Shown one piece after another: positions 8,948 through 17,216 of a stretch of 64,000 nt of DNA (positions within the stretch are counted from its first letter, which is position 1; each line of letters opens with the position of its first letter). Source of the DNA: Virgifigura deserti (GTDB lineage: Bacteria; Pseudomonadota; Alphaproteobacteria; Dongiales; Dongiaceae); NCBI GenBank assembly GCA_003576685.1, contig QOZR01000014.1, positions 62,001 through 126,000 of the forward strand, written 5' to 3'. The notes beneath the pieces were generated by a model. The model was given only the letters and a program-made list of their open reading frames with translations, was not told the DNA's origin and ran no database searches. The translations under genes were made by a program, and so were the position numbers.

Positions 8948-9385
8948 TCAATCGGCCTTGACCATCTGCGGCTCCCCTTCGGGCGTCACCTGGAAGACGA
9001 CAATCTTGAGCGGCTCGGAGGCATTCAGGTTCCGCGCCTGCATCGGCGCCCCGAGCGGTTCCTTGTACAGTTCGCCTGCTTTCAAGGTGCGGCGTTCTTT
9101 GCCTTGCTCGTCGATCGCGAACGAGCCTTCAAGCACGTACACGTAGACAGGACCGGTATGATAGTGCTTTCCGCCGATCCAGCCGGGAGGCAGCGTGTAG
9201 TGATCGATGGTGACCACCTGGGCCTCCACCCCAGGCAGAGGCTCGCTGATCAGGGTCGTCTTGTCCGCTCCCGGCGAAACGTACGCCTCTTTCTCCTCGG
9301 CAGCGCGCGCATCTTGCCCGGTAATAGCCGCGGCGATGAGGCCGCTGGCAACGATGAGGCTCATGGCAATTGCTGATCGGTCCAT
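8948..9385 (-). CDS. Secreted single-domain cupin protein
   Basis: A 145-residue protein. Starting at the ATG preceded by GGGAGGG gives a clean signal peptide (residues 1-28, cleavage after QDARA). The mature part is one cupin barrel: LPPGWIGGKHYHTGPVYVYVLEGS contains two of the usual histidine ligands, and FAIDEQGKERRTLKAGE follows. The function is unknown; small periplasmic cupins bind metals or small acids. It is divergent from a LysR-type regulator and separated from it by 161 bases with a LysR-type box, so it is probably the regulator's main target. Confidence 0.8.
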   Translation of the reverse strand: MDRSAIAMSLIVASGLIAAAITGQDARAAEEKEAYVSPGADKTTLISEPLPGVEAQVVTIDHYTLPPGWIGGKHYHTGPVYVYVLEGSFAIDEQGKERRTLKAGELYKEPLGAPMQARNLNASEPLKIVVFQVTPEGEPQMVKAD

Positions 9386-9495
9386 TGTGCCCTCCCAAGA
9401 ATAGCCTGGGGAACCCGTGGTTCCCGCTGACGGTCGCAGCAATCGTTACGGAGGCGCGATTTCCTCTGGTCGGTATGGTCGGCCATTTTTCCTGA

Positions 9496-9508
9496 TGCGT
9501 CCAATGCA
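9496..9508. promoter_or_regulatory. Candidate LysR-type binding box (T-N11-A)
   Basis: TGCGTCCAATGCA is an interrupted palindrome of the T-N11-A form used by LysR-type regulators, and ATGC/GCAT arms extend it by one base each side. It lies 38 bases before the LysR start and about 110 bases before the divergent cupin gene, where an activator site would be expected. Confidence 0.5.
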
Positions 9509-9546
9509 TTTGTTTTCTCAACTATGATGCTTTAAAGTTATCAGCG

Positions 9547-10542
9547 ATGAACCTCCGGAGCCTGCGCACCTTCGTAACCATCGCCGATACCGGTGGCGTT
9601 CACCGGGCAGCCGCCCGATTGAATCTGAGTCAGCCGGCGCTCTCGCGGCAGATCCGTGCGCTGGAAATCGAACTGGGCGTACCGCTTTTCGACCGTATCG
9701 GCCGGCGCGTACAACTGACCTCGGAGGGGGAAGACCTGCTCCGGCGCAGTCGCCAACTCCTGAGCGACGCAGACTCGCTCGTAGAGCGGGCGGACGCCCT
9801 CAAAAAGGGAGAGACGGGTATCTTGCGGATAGGGGCGACGCCGCAGGTGATCGAGAATACGCTCGCACCATTCCTCGGCCATTACCGGCGCCGTCACCCC
9901 GCCATAGAGGTCCAACTGGTCGAGGACGGTGGTGTCCGTCTGCCGGATCGGCTCGCGAACGGCGACGTTCAGCTTGTGCTCACCGTCGTCATCGACGAGC
10001 GCTTCCGGCAACGACTGCTCTATCCGGGATACGGCATCGCGGTGCTATCGACAAAGCATCGGCTCAGTCAACGTCGCACGATCGACGTCGAAGAGTTGGC
10101 GGATGAGCCGTTGCTGCTGCTCCACCGAACATTCGCATCGCGTGAATGGTTGGATACGGCGTGCAATGCGGCGCACATCCGGCCGCGGGTGCTTCTGGAG
10201 AGCGCCGCCCCTCACACGATCATCGCGTTGGCGGGCGCGGAATATGGAATTGCGATCATTCCCTCGACCGTAACGGTTCCGCGCGGGAACATCTGGGCCG
10301 CTCTGCTTACCCAGCGCGGAGTCCCACTCGGGCGATGGCTGACCGTGGGCTGGGACGCGCACCGCTTCCTGGCGCCTTACGCCGAGCAGTTTGTCGAGGA
10401 ACTGGTGGCCTACTGCGATCGCTACTATCCCGGTCGTGAGTTCACAAAGCGCGCGCCCCTGCCTCCCCGACCGAGAGAGGCAATCTGGACGATGCCCCTA
10501 ACGAGAGCTATGAGCGGCCCGGCACAGCGACAAACGCGGTAG
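9547..10542 (+). CDS. LysR-family transcriptional regulator
   Basis: A 331-residue regulator. Residues 1-60 are the winged helix-turn-helix, with LRTFVTIADTGGVHRAAARL and LSQPALSRQIRALE, and the substrate-binding domain runs from about residue 90 to 295. The last 35 residues are a basic, proline-rich tail with no clear fold. The gene is divergent from the secreted cupin and upstream of the right arm of the inverted repeat. It probably controls the cupin and perhaps the cysteine dioxygenase-like gene behind it in response to a small acid. No clear ribosome binding site is seen before the ATG. Confidence 0.93.
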   Translation: MNLRSLRTFVTIADTGGVHRAAARLNLSQPALSRQIRALEIELGVPLFDRIGRRVQLTSEGEDLLRRSRQLLSDADSLVERADALKKGETGILRIGATPQVIENTLAPFLGHYRRRHPAIEVQLVEDGGVRLPDRLANGDVQLVLTVVIDERFRQRLLYPGYGIAVLSTKHRLSQRRTIDVEELADEPLLLLHRTFASREWLDTACNAAHIRPRVLLESAAPHTIIALAGAEYGIAIIPSTVTVPRGNIWAALLTQRGVPLGRWLTVGWDAHRFLAPYAEQFVEELVAYCDRYYPGREFTKRAPLPPRPREAIWTMPLTRAMSGPAQRQTR

Positions 10543-10826
10543 AAATTGAGGCTCGCCGCTAATAGGTCGAATAGGCTGCCCATGTCTGCTCAGGGTCATG
10601 GACGGAAGTCTGAGGCGATCGCACCAAAGTCTGCAATCCACACAGAGCCGAAATTCAAACTGAGACATTACCGAAGCGGGGGCCAGGGCTGGACGTGGCG
10701 GTGGGTCGGTGCCATATTCCCGGCGGCGCAGGGGAAGGGGACCCGGTGCCGGGGTAAGTCGCGGGCCGGTGGATCGCCGATATGGCAAGGGTTTCCGCCG
10801 GAAGAGGTCCCGGAAGAGGTTTAGGC
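10543..10826. other. Intergenic region with dispersed-repeat-like sequence
   Basis: About 280 bases without a convincing gene. They hold the right arm of the inverted repeat (10646-10670). The last 20 bases contain the ribosome binding region of the NDUFA12 gene. Confidence 0.4.
10646..10670 (-). repeat. Right arm of a 25-bp inverted repeat flanking a cupin/LysR cassette
   Basis: The reverse complement agrees with 8060-8084 at 23 of 25 bases. It lies 104 bases after the LysR stop. Confidence 0.7.
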
Positions 10827-11183
10827 ATGACGATAGGAACCCGGTTGTTCACCTGGTGGCGGGGCGAGTTGGTTGGCACCGATTCGTTCGGCAACCGCTA
10901 TTACCGGGACAAGCGGACGGCCGGCCGGAAGCGCGAGCGGCGGTGGGTTCTTTATAAGGGCGAGCCCGAGGCGTCGAAGGTTCCGCCGGAGTGGCACGCT
11001 TGGCTGCATGCGATCGTCAAGGATCCGCCGAAGCCGGGCGCGGTGTCGCAACGGCCCTGGCAGAAGGAGCATCTCCCCAACCTGACCGGAACCGAGGCGG
11101 CCTACCGGCCGCTCGGCAGCCAATTGCGCGGCGGCCAGCGGGCCAAGGCGACCGGCGATTACGAGCCCTGGGTGCCCTCCTAG
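10827..11183 (+). CDS. NADH:ubiquinone oxidoreductase accessory subunit, NDUFA12 family
   Basis: A 118-residue protein of the NDUFA12 (17.2 kDa subunit) family, an accessory subunit of respiratory complex I kept in alphaproteobacteria and mitochondria. The landmarks are LVGTDSFGNRYYRDKR near the N-terminus, RRWVLYKGEPEASKVPPEWHAWLH in the middle and the C-terminal YEPWVP. The start ATG follows an AGAGG Shine-Dalgarno sequence. It stands next to mlaD on the same strand. The core nuo genes are not in this window. Confidence 0.93.
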   Translation: MTIGTRLFTWWRGELVGTDSFGNRYYRDKRTAGRKRERRWVLYKGEPEASKVPPEWHAWLHAIVKDPPKPGAVSQRPWQKEHLPNLTGTEAAYRPLGSQLRGGQRAKATGDYEPWVPS

Positions 11184-11222
11184 GCCCCATCCGGTCGCAT
11201 CGCCCAACCCTGGGGGGAGTTG

Positions 11223-11681
11223 ATGAAGCGGAGCGTCATCGAAACGATCATGGGTGGCCTTGTGCTCTTGGTCGCCGCGACTTTCGTCGTTTTCGCCTAT
11301 ACCGCCAGCGACGTGCGGCGGGTCGGGGGCTATGAGATCAGTGCGAAGTTCAATCGGGTCGACGGCCTCGCCGAAGGCAGCGACGTGCGGATGAGCGGCA
11401 TCAAGATCGGCAGCGTCATCGATCAGGAACTCGATCCCGAAACCTATCTCGCGGTCATCCATATGGGGATCTCCGACTCGATCAAGCTGCCGCTGGACAC
11501 GACCGCGAAGATCCAGAGCGACGGTCTGCTCGGCGGCAATTATGTGGCGCTGGAGCCCGGGGCAGAGGTCACGATGATCGAGCCCGGCGGCGAGATCCGC
11601 TACACCCAGGACGCGGTCAATCTGACCGATCTCATCGGCCGCTTCATCTTCAGCGCCGGTGACCAGGAGAAGGCGGAATAG
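11223..11681 (+). CDS. mlaD: Outer-membrane lipid asymmetry protein MlaD
   Basis: A 152-residue protein with one N-terminal membrane helix (residues 7-29) and a single MCE/MlaD domain (about residues 37-115) containing VDGLAEGSDVRMSGIKIGSV and IQSDGLLGGNYVALEPG. MlaD forms the periplasmic ring that moves phospholipids between the two membranes. The ATG is preceded by GGGGGAG. The partners mlaE, mlaF and mlaC are not adjacent, so they must be elsewhere. In relatives this gene usually sits between NDUFA12 and DUF2155. Here a methyltransferase gene and a small gene intervene. Confidence 0.92.
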   Translation: MKRSVIETIMGGLVLLVAATFVVFAYTASDVRRVGGYEISAKFNRVDGLAEGSDVRMSGIKIGSVIDQELDPETYLAVIHMGISDSIKLPLDTTAKIQSDGLLGGNYVALEPGAEVTMIEPGGEIRYTQDAVNLTDLIGRFIFSAGDQEKAE

Positions 11682-11683
11682 CG

Positions 11684-12508
11684 ATGACGGCTTCACCGGG
11701 CGGCTCGGCGGCAGGCGTCCGCGGCCAGCACTGGGACCCGAATCGCTATGTCCGCAACGCCGGTTTCGTCGCCGACCTAGGCGGCCCGGCGCTCGAGCTT
11801 CTGGCGCCATGCGCCGGCGAGCGTATTCTCGATCTCGGCTGCGGCGACGGCCGGCTCACCCGGCGCCTCGCCGATCTCGGGGTCGAGGTCGTCGGGATCG
11901 ACAGCAGCACGGAGCAGATCGCGGCCGCGCGGGCGACCGGTCTCGATGCCCGGGTCGCGGACGGCGAGGCGCTACGCTTCAGCGACGAATTCGATGCCGT
12001 CTTTTCCAACGCGGCCCTGCATTGGATGCGGCGGCCCGCGGCCGTGATCGACGGCGTGTGGCGGGCGCTGCGCCACGGCGGGCGCTTCGTCGGCGAGATG
12101 GGCGGCCACGGCAATGTGGCGCGGATCACCGCTGCCCTTGTGTCCGCGCTCGACCGCCGCGGACTCGACGGGGCGGCCGCCGTCCCGTGGTATTTTCCGA
12201 CGCCCGAGGCCTATGGTGCCTTGCTGCGGGCGCAGGGCTTTCGGGTTTCCAGCATAGCCCTGATCCCGCGGCCGACGCCGCTGCCGGGGGAGATTGCCGG
12301 CTGGCTGGAAACCTTCGCCGAGAGCTTCGTTCGGCGGATCGCGCCGGAAGATCGGGCGGACTTCATCGCCGAGGTGGCCGAGAGCCTGCGTCCGATCCTG
12401 TCCGACGGGAGCGGCAATTGGACGGCCGATTATGTCCGTCTTCGGTTTGCTGCCTGGAAGCCTGCCCCCGAGTCCGGCCCTGGCCGGGCCGGGTTGCGGG
12501 ACGCCTAA
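11684..12508 (+). CDS. Class I SAM-dependent methyltransferase
   Basis: A 274-residue soluble protein with the Rossmann-type motif I LDLGCGDGRLTRRLADLGVEV near residues 50-70, an acidic loop VVGIDSS, and motif IV FDAVFSNAALHWM. The pattern resembles trans-aconitate or malonyl-type methyltransferases. The substrate cannot be told. It starts two bases after the mlaD stop, so it is cotranscribed with it and perhaps translationally coupled. It may have been added to an otherwise conserved mlaD-DUF2155 arrangement. Confidence 0.88.
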   Translation: MTASPGGSAAGVRGQHWDPNRYVRNAGFVADLGGPALELLAPCAGERILDLGCGDGRLTRRLADLGVEVVGIDSSTEQIAAARATGLDARVADGEALRFSDEFDAVFSNAALHWMRRPAAVIDGVWRALRHGGRFVGEMGGHGNVARITAALVSALDRRGLDGAAAVPWYFPTPEAYGALLRAQGFRVSSIALIPRPTPLPGEIAGWLETFAESFVRRIAPEDRADFIAEVAESLRPILSDGSGNWTADYVRLRFAAWKPAPESGPGRAGLRDA

Positions 12509-12579
12509 AGAGCGCTATGCTGTCCAGACCCGTTTCGCACCCCAACTCTCTCGGGCGGTTCAGACCTGTTGGCATTCCT

Positions 12580-12798
12580 ATGACAGAACCCTTCAGCCCT
12601 CCGACCTGGCGGCAGCCGGATGGAAGCCCCGTCTCCTGCGTCGAGAAGATCAAGGTGTTGAACGAGAACCTCGCCGAGATTCAGCAGATGGCCCAGGATG
12701 CCTTCGAGGATGCGATCCTTATGGGATGCGATGAAGCGCAGCTGCGGGCCGTGCTGCAGGGCCTCGTCGAGTCCCTCCATAATCCCTACCGGAAGTAG
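12580..12798 (+). CDS. Small conserved-looking protein, function unknown
   Basis: A 72-residue protein, mostly helical, with the core KIKVLNENLAEIQQMAQDAFEDAILMGC and a C-terminus LVESLHNPYRK. The open frame and codon use agree with the neighbours. No domain is recognised. The start is uncertain: the ATG used gives MTEPFSPPTW, while another ATG 63 bases upstream (12517) would add 21 residues. It lies between the methyltransferase and the DUF2155 gene on the same strand. Confidence 0.6.
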   Translation: MTEPFSPPTWRQPDGSPVSCVEKIKVLNENLAEIQQMAQDAFEDAILMGCDEAQLRAVLQGLVESLHNPYRK

Positions 12799-12805
12799 CT
12801 CTGAC

Positions 12806-13204
12806 GTGCGTTCAATCCTCTTCCTAGCAACGCTGATCCCCGTCGCCGCACTCCTGGCCTCGGGCACATCGGCGTCGCCGATGCAGATCGCCGTTCTGCA
12901 GGCCCTCGACAAGATCACGGCCCGCGTGTCGACGATCGAGGCACCGATCAACAGCACCGTACAGTTCGGCACGCTTCAGATCACCGCCCGCCATTGCGAC
13001 AAGCGGCCGCCGGAGGAGACGCCGGAGAGCGCCGCATTCCTGGAGATCGTCGAGGTCAAGCCGGACGAGGAGCCGACGGAGCGATTCACCGGCTGGATGT
13101 TCGCCTCGAGCCCGGCGCTCTCGGCTCTTGAGCATCCGGTCTATGATCTCTGGGTCATCGACTGCAAGAACGCGTCGACGTCGGACGCCGAAATCTCCGA
13201 GTAG
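12806..13204 (+). CDS. DUF2155 domain-containing envelope protein
   Basis: A 132-residue exported protein. With the GTG start it has a signal peptide (residues 1-20, ending ASGTSAS). The DUF2155 part contains ARVSTIEAPINSTVQFGTLQITARHCDKRPPEETPES and FTGWMFASSPALSALEHPVYDLWVIDC, with a likely disulfide between the two cysteines. The family is restricted mainly to alphaproteobacteria, and its role is unknown. The 3' end overlaps the convergent aat gene by 64 bases. No ATG gives a sensible N-terminus, which is why GTG was chosen. Confidence 0.85.
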   Translation: MRSILFLATLIPVAALLASGTSASPMQIAVLQALDKITARVSTIEAPINSTVQFGTLQITARHCDKRPPEETPESAAFLEIVEVKPDEEPTERFTGWMFASSPALSALEHPVYDLWVIDCKNASTSDAEISE

Positions 13205-13791
13205 AAGCGGGCCGGCGCCGCGATGGCGCGAACGAGGCGCTGGCGATATTCGGCGCGCGTGATCTCGATCGCACCAAAGCGCTGCAGGTGGTGGGTGACG
13301 AACTGCGTATCGAGGAGCTGAAAGGCTCCGAGCCGCAGGCGGATTGCCAGATGGACGAGCGCCACCTTGCTGGCGTCCGGCTCGCGGCTGAACATGCTCT
13401 CGCCGAAGAACGCACCGCCGATCGCGATGCCGTAGAGCCCGCCGACCAGCCGTCCGTCGCGCCAGCATTCGACGGTGTGGGCATAGCCCATCTCGAACAG
13501 CTCGGTATTGAGGCGCAGGATCTCATCGTTGATCCAGGTGTCCGGCCGGTCGGATGCTGGCTCCGCACAGCCCATGATCACCTCTCGGAAGGCGGTGTCG
13601 CAACGCACCTCGAATAGCCCCCGGCGCAGCGTCCGGCGGAGCCGGCGCGGGACGTGAAGGCGCTCGAGCGGCAGAATTCCCCGGTCTTCCGGATCGATCC
13701 AATAGACTTCCGGATCATGCCGGCTTTCTGCCATCGGGAACACCCCGAGAGCATAGGCCCGCAGGAGCATCTGGGGCGTCAGCGCGGGCAT
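13141..13791 (-). CDS. aat: Leucyl/phenylalanyl-tRNA--protein transferase
   Basis: A 216-residue enzyme that adds Leu or Phe from tRNA to the N-terminus of proteins bearing basic N-terminal residues, marking them for ClpSA degradation (N-end rule). The family landmarks are AYALGVFPMAESRHDPEVYWIDPEDRGILPL at the N-terminus, WINDEILRLNTELFEMGYAHTVECW, and GGLYGIAIGGAFFGESMFSREPDASKVAL. The 3' end overlaps the convergent DUF2155 gene by 64 bases. It is the last gene of a minus-strand run with aroQ, accB and accC. Confidence 0.95.
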   Translation of the reverse strand: MPALTPQMLLRAYALGVFPMAESRHDPEVYWIDPEDRGILPLERLHVPRRLRRTLRRGLFEVRCDTAFREVIMGCAEPASDRPDTWINDEILRLNTELFEMGYAHTVECWRDGRLVGGLYGIAIGGAFFGESMFSREPDASKVALVHLAIRLRLGAFQLLDTQFVTHHLQRFGAIEITRAEYRQRLVRAIAAPARFYSEISASDVDAFLQSMTQRS

Positions 13792-13819
13792 GAGCCGCCC
13801 CGATGTTGTTGCCTTCCTG

Positions 13820-15163
13820 TCACTCCTTGGATGCGACGAACTTCTCTAACCAACGAATATCGTAGTCTCCGTTGATGAAGTCCGGGGCGGCGATCAGCCG
13901 ACGGTGGAGCGGAATGCTCGTCTCGATCCCGCCGATGAAGAACTCCTCCAGAGCACGGCGCAGGCGCATTAGGCACTCGTTTCGGCTCGATCCGGAAACG
14001 ATCAGCTTCGCGATCAGGCTATCGTAGTGCGACGGCACGCGGTAGCCGGCATAGAGCGCGGAATCGACGCGGACGCCCAATCCGCCGGGCGCATGATAGT
14101 CCGTCACGAGGCCCGGCGACGGCAGGAAAGTCTCCGAGCTTTCGGCGTTGATCCGGCACTCGATGGCATGGCCGTTGAAGGTGACATCGTCTTGCGCGAG
14201 GCTGAGCGGCGCACCGGCCGCGACCCGGATCTGCTCGCGTACGAGGTCGATTCCGGTAATCATCTCCGAGACCGGATGCTCCACCTGAAGCCGCGTGTTC
14301 ATCTCGATGAAATAGAACTCGCCGTCCTGGAACAGGAACTCCAGCGTGCCGGCGCCGCGATAGCCGAAGCGGCGCATCGCCGCCGTCGCCGTCTCGCCGA
14401 TGGCCGTTCTCTGGCTGGCGTTGAGGGCGGGCGAGGGGGCCTCTTCCAGGAGCTTCTGATGGCGCCGCTGCAGCGAGCAGTCGCGCTCGCCGAGATGGAT
14501 CACGTTGCCGTGGCTGTCCGCGAGAATCTGGATTTCGATGTGACGCGGATGGGAGAGGTATTTTTCGAGATAGACGGCGTCATTGCCGAAATTCGCCTTG
14601 GCTTCCGCCCGGGCAAGGCTCAACGCCTGGACCAAATCGTTGCTCGACTCGGCGACCTTCATTCCCTTGCCGCCGCCACCGGCTGCCGCCTTCACCAGGA
14701 CCGGAAAGCCGATCTCCTCGGCAACCCGCATCGCCTCCACGTCGTTGTCGATGGCGCCGTCAGAGCCGGGCACGACCGGAATGTTGAGCGAGCGGGCCGC
14801 GTCCTTGGCCGCGACCTTGTCGCCCATCAGCGTGATGTGCTCCGGCGACGGGCCGATGAAAGTAAAGCCGTGCTCCTCGACCATCGCCGCGAACTGGGCG
14901 TTCTCGGACAGGAAGCCGATGCCGGGATGGATCGCGTCGGCACCCGCGATCGTCGCGGCCGACAGGATCGCCGGCATGTTGAGGTAGCTTTGGCGTGACG
15001 GCGGCGGACCGATGCAGACGCTCTCGTCGGCGAGCCGCACATGCATGGCGTCGGCATCGGCGGTCGAATGGACGGCGACAGTGCGGATGCCCATCTCGCG
15101 GCAGGCGCGATGGATCCGCAGCGCGATCTCGCCACGGTTCGCGATGAGGACTTTCTCGAACAT
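13820..15163 (-). CDS. accC: Acetyl-CoA carboxylase, biotin carboxylase subunit AccC
   Basis: A 447-residue ATP-grasp enzyme that carboxylates the biotin of AccB with bicarbonate and ATP, the first half-reaction of fatty acid synthesis. The N-terminus FEKVLIANRGEIALRIHRAC is diagnostic. The glycine-rich ATP loop KAAAGGGGKGM, the EKY segment, and the catalytic region FIEMNTRLQVEHPVSEMITG are all present. The ATG at this point gives the normal N-terminus. The longer open frame upstream overlaps accB and is rejected. It follows accB by 19 bases. Confidence 0.97.
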   Translation of the reverse strand: MFEKVLIANRGEIALRIHRACREMGIRTVAVHSTADADAMHVRLADESVCIGPPPSRQSYLNMPAILSAATIAGADAIHPGIGFLSENAQFAAMVEEHGFTFIGPSPEHITLMGDKVAAKDAARSLNIPVVPGSDGAIDNDVEAMRVAEEIGFPVLVKAAAGGGGKGMKVAESSNDLVQALSLARAEAKANFGNDAVYLEKYLSHPRHIEIQILADSHGNVIHLGERDCSLQRRHQKLLEEAPSPALNASQRTAIGETATAAMRRFGYRGAGTLEFLFQDGEFYFIEMNTRLQVEHPVSEMITGIDLVREQIRVAAGAPLSLAQDDVTFNGHAIECRINAESSETFLPSPGLVTDYHAPGGLGVRVDSALYAGYRVPSHYDSLIAKLIVSGSSRNECLMRLRRALEEFFIGGIETSIPLHRRLIAAPDFINGDYDIRWLEKFVASKE

Positions 15164-15182
15164 GATGTGAGGCCCGGCCGGT

Positions 15183-15635
15183 CTACTGCACGACCAAAAG
15201 CACGTCGCCGTACTCGACCGGCTGGGCGTCGCTGACAAGGATCTGCTCGACCTTGCCCGCTCGCGGCGCCGGGATCGGGTTCATCACCTTCATCGCCTCG
15301 ACGATCAGCAGCGTCTGTCCCTCGGCAACCTGATCCCCGACCTTGACATAGGGCGGCGCGCCCGGCTCCGGGCTCACATAGACGGTGCCCACCATCGGCG
15401 ACAGGACGGCGCCTGCCGGCGGCGCATCGGACGGGGCCGCGGCCGGCGCTGCGCCAGCCATCGCGGGCGCTTGTGCCATCGGTGCGGCCTGTGCCGCAGC
15501 GATCATCGTGGCGCCGCCACGAGTCACGCGGATGCGCTGATCGCTGATTTCATACTCGATCTCGTTGAGACCAGTCTCCTCGAGTAGCCCCGCCAGCTTG
15601 CGGACCAGGCTCTCGTCCACGTCGAATTTCGGCAT
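15183..15635 (-). CDS. accB: Acetyl-CoA carboxylase biotin carboxyl carrier protein AccB
   Basis: A 150-residue carrier. Residues 1-40 form the N-terminal domain, 42-80 an Ala/Pro-rich flexible linker, and 78-150 the biotinyl domain with the biotinylation site EAMKVMN (Lys116). It carries biotin between AccC and the carboxyltransferase AccAD. Its start shares one base with the aroQ stop, and accC follows after 19 bases, so the three genes form one operon. Confidence 0.97.
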   Translation of the reverse strand: MPKFDVDESLVRKLAGLLEETGLNEIEYEISDQRIRVTRGGATMIAAAQAAPMAQAPAMAGAAPAAAPSDAPPAGAVLSPMVGTVYVSPEPGAPPYVKVGDQVAEGQTLLIVEAMKVMNPIPAPRAGKVEQILVSDAQPVEYGDVLLVVQ

Positions 15636-16093
15636 CAGACCTCTTTCTCGGTTTTCAGAAATTGCGCCATGGCATCAAGCGCAAGCCGGTAGCCGAGACT
15701 GCCCAGCCCGCAGATGATGCCGCGCGCGGCCTCGCTGACATAGGAATGCCGTCGATAGGACTCGCGCCGGAAGATGTTGGAAAGGTGCACCTCGATCACG
15801 GGAAAGTCCGCAAGCTGCAGCGCATCGAGGATGGCGATCGAGCTGTGGCTGTAGGCACCCGCATTGATGATGAGCCCCGCGGCGCGGCCGCGCGCCTCCT
15901 GAATCCAGGTGACGATCTCGCCCTCGTGGTTCGATTGCCGAAAATCGACGGCGAGCCCGATTTCGCCCGCGCGCCGGCGGCAAGCCTTCTCGATGTCCGC
16001 CAGGCTGTCCCGGCCGTACAAAGCGGGATCGCGCGACCCGAGCATGTTCAGGTTCGGGCCGTTCACGATCAGAATCGTCGGTGCTTTGGGCAA
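15635..16093 (-). CDS. aroQ: Type II 3-dehydroquinate dehydratase
   Basis: A 152-residue shikimate-pathway enzyme that converts 3-dehydroquinate to 3-dehydroshikimate. The motifs GPNLNMLGSRDPALYG (with the catalytic tyrosine), NHEGEIVTWIQEA, NAGAYSHSSIAILDAL and EVHLSNIFRRESYRRHS are all present and complete. The start is a TTG preceded by GAGAGGGGC; no ATG fits. It is the first gene of an aroQ-accB-accC operon, a common arrangement in this class. Confidence 0.96.
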   Translation of the reverse strand: MPKAPTILIVNGPNLNMLGSRDPALYGRDSLADIEKACRRRAGEIGLAVDFRQSNHEGEIVTWIQEARGRAAGLIINAGAYSHSSIAILDALQLADFPVIEVHLSNIFRRESYRRHSYVSEAARGIICGLGSLGYRLALDAMAQFLKTEKEV

Positions 16094-16177
16094 CCCGCGC
16101 CCCTCTCACTTCACCAGTCCGCGAGGGTTATAGCACGGCCGGCGGGGCGTGCAACGGCATGGGCGATCACCCGGGCC

Positions 16178-16267
16178 TCATTTGGCGGCGTCGGCTTCGA
16201 CGACGATCGCCTTGCCGATGCCGCGCGAGCTGCCGGTGAGGACTGCCGATCGGTTGCGACGGTCCAT
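16178..16267 (-). pseudogene. Truncated short-chain dehydrogenase N-terminus
   Basis: A 29-codon open frame from ATG to TGA whose peptide contains AVLTGSSRGIGKAI, the TGxxxGIG nucleotide-binding loop that opens short-chain dehydrogenase/reductases. It stops straight after. A complete enzyme needs about 250 residues and the downstream 70 bases contain nothing similar. It lies between aroQ and the DsbA-like gene and is best read as the remnant of a deleted gene. Chance similarity is possible for so short a match. Confidence 0.5.
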
Positions 16268-16349
16268 GGTCGTTCTCCCTGTCCTGCCTCGTGGCTGAGG
16301 TTACGGGGAGTTTCGGGTGGACGCCACGGCGCGTCGCGGGTTCCGCCTT

Positions 16350-17072
16350 CTAACTGCTGCGTTCGGCCTCGAGCAATTGCTGGATCAGATTTATCATGTT
16401 GGCTTGTCCGGGAACGACCGTTTTGCCAACCACGAAAGCAGGTGTGCCGTTCACCTGCAGGGCCGTGGCGAGCTCGTGGTTCCGCTCCAGGGCGGCGGCG
16501 ATCTCCGGCGAGTCCATATCTGCTTGGAGACGCTCCACATCGAGGCCGACCCGCCGGGCCTCCTCGATCACCATCCGTTCGTTGAGCTTGCCCCTTGCCG
16601 CCATCAGCGCCTGGTGAAATTCGAGATATTTGCCCTGCCGGTGCGCCGCCAGCGCGGCTTTGGCCGCGTACTCCGACGCCTGCCCCAGGATCGGAAACTC
16701 CTTGAAGACGATGCGGACGTCGCCCTCGGCTTCCAGGGTCTCGATCATGTCGGCCGCGATGGTCTTGCAGTAGGGGCACTGATAATCGAAGAACTCGACG
16801 ACCGTGAGCGGCCCCTCCGGATTGCCGGCGACCGGTGCCGCTTTGTCCGCCAGCAGGGCATCGATGGCCTGCTGCCTGTTGCGCGTCTCGAGCACCTGAA
16901 GCGCCTCGATGATGATCTCCGGGTGCTCCAGCAGATAGCCGCGGACCACGCGCTCGATCGCTTCGGTTTCCGCCTCGGTCATCGTCTCGTCGGCCGCCGC
17001 CGGCGTCGACAGCATCAGCGCCAGTCCGGCACAGACGCTGGCGGCGAGCGAACGAAAGCGGGCCTTTGGCAT
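16350..17072 (-). CDS. DsbA-family thiol:disulfide oxidoreductase
   Basis: A 240-residue periplasmic protein. Residues 1-27 are a signal peptide ending STPAAA. A helical N-terminal extension (about 30-78) precedes the thioredoxin fold, as in ScsC/Com1-type DsbA proteins. The active site is C99-P-Y-C102 in EFFDYQCPYCK, and the cis-proline loop is VNGTPAFVV. It should introduce or rearrange disulfides in exported proteins. The start was set at the ATG giving a short signal peptide; a longer frame exists upstream. It follows an M48 protease gene on the same strand. Confidence 0.9.
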   Translation of the reverse strand: MPKARFRSLAASVCAGLALMLSTPAAADETMTEAETEAIERVVRGYLLEHPEIIIEALQVLETRNRQQAIDALLADKAAPVAGNPEGPLTVVEFFDYQCPYCKTIAADMIETLEAEGDVRIVFKEFPILGQASEYAAKAALAAHRQGKYLEFHQALMAARGKLNERMVIEEARRVGLDVERLQADMDSPEIAAALERNHELATALQVNGTPAFVVGKTVVPGQANMINLIQQLLEAERSS

Positions 17073-17216
17073 GTCGGTCACATCCTCGTCTTCTGCCGCG
17101 GCGTGGTCCGCCGCAGCCTTATATTCGCCGATGCTCCGGGACGGCACAACGGCACAAGGCCGCCAAGTTCCAGAGTACGAAGAATTGTATGGTTGGTGGC
17201 CTTGTCGGGGGCGGGG

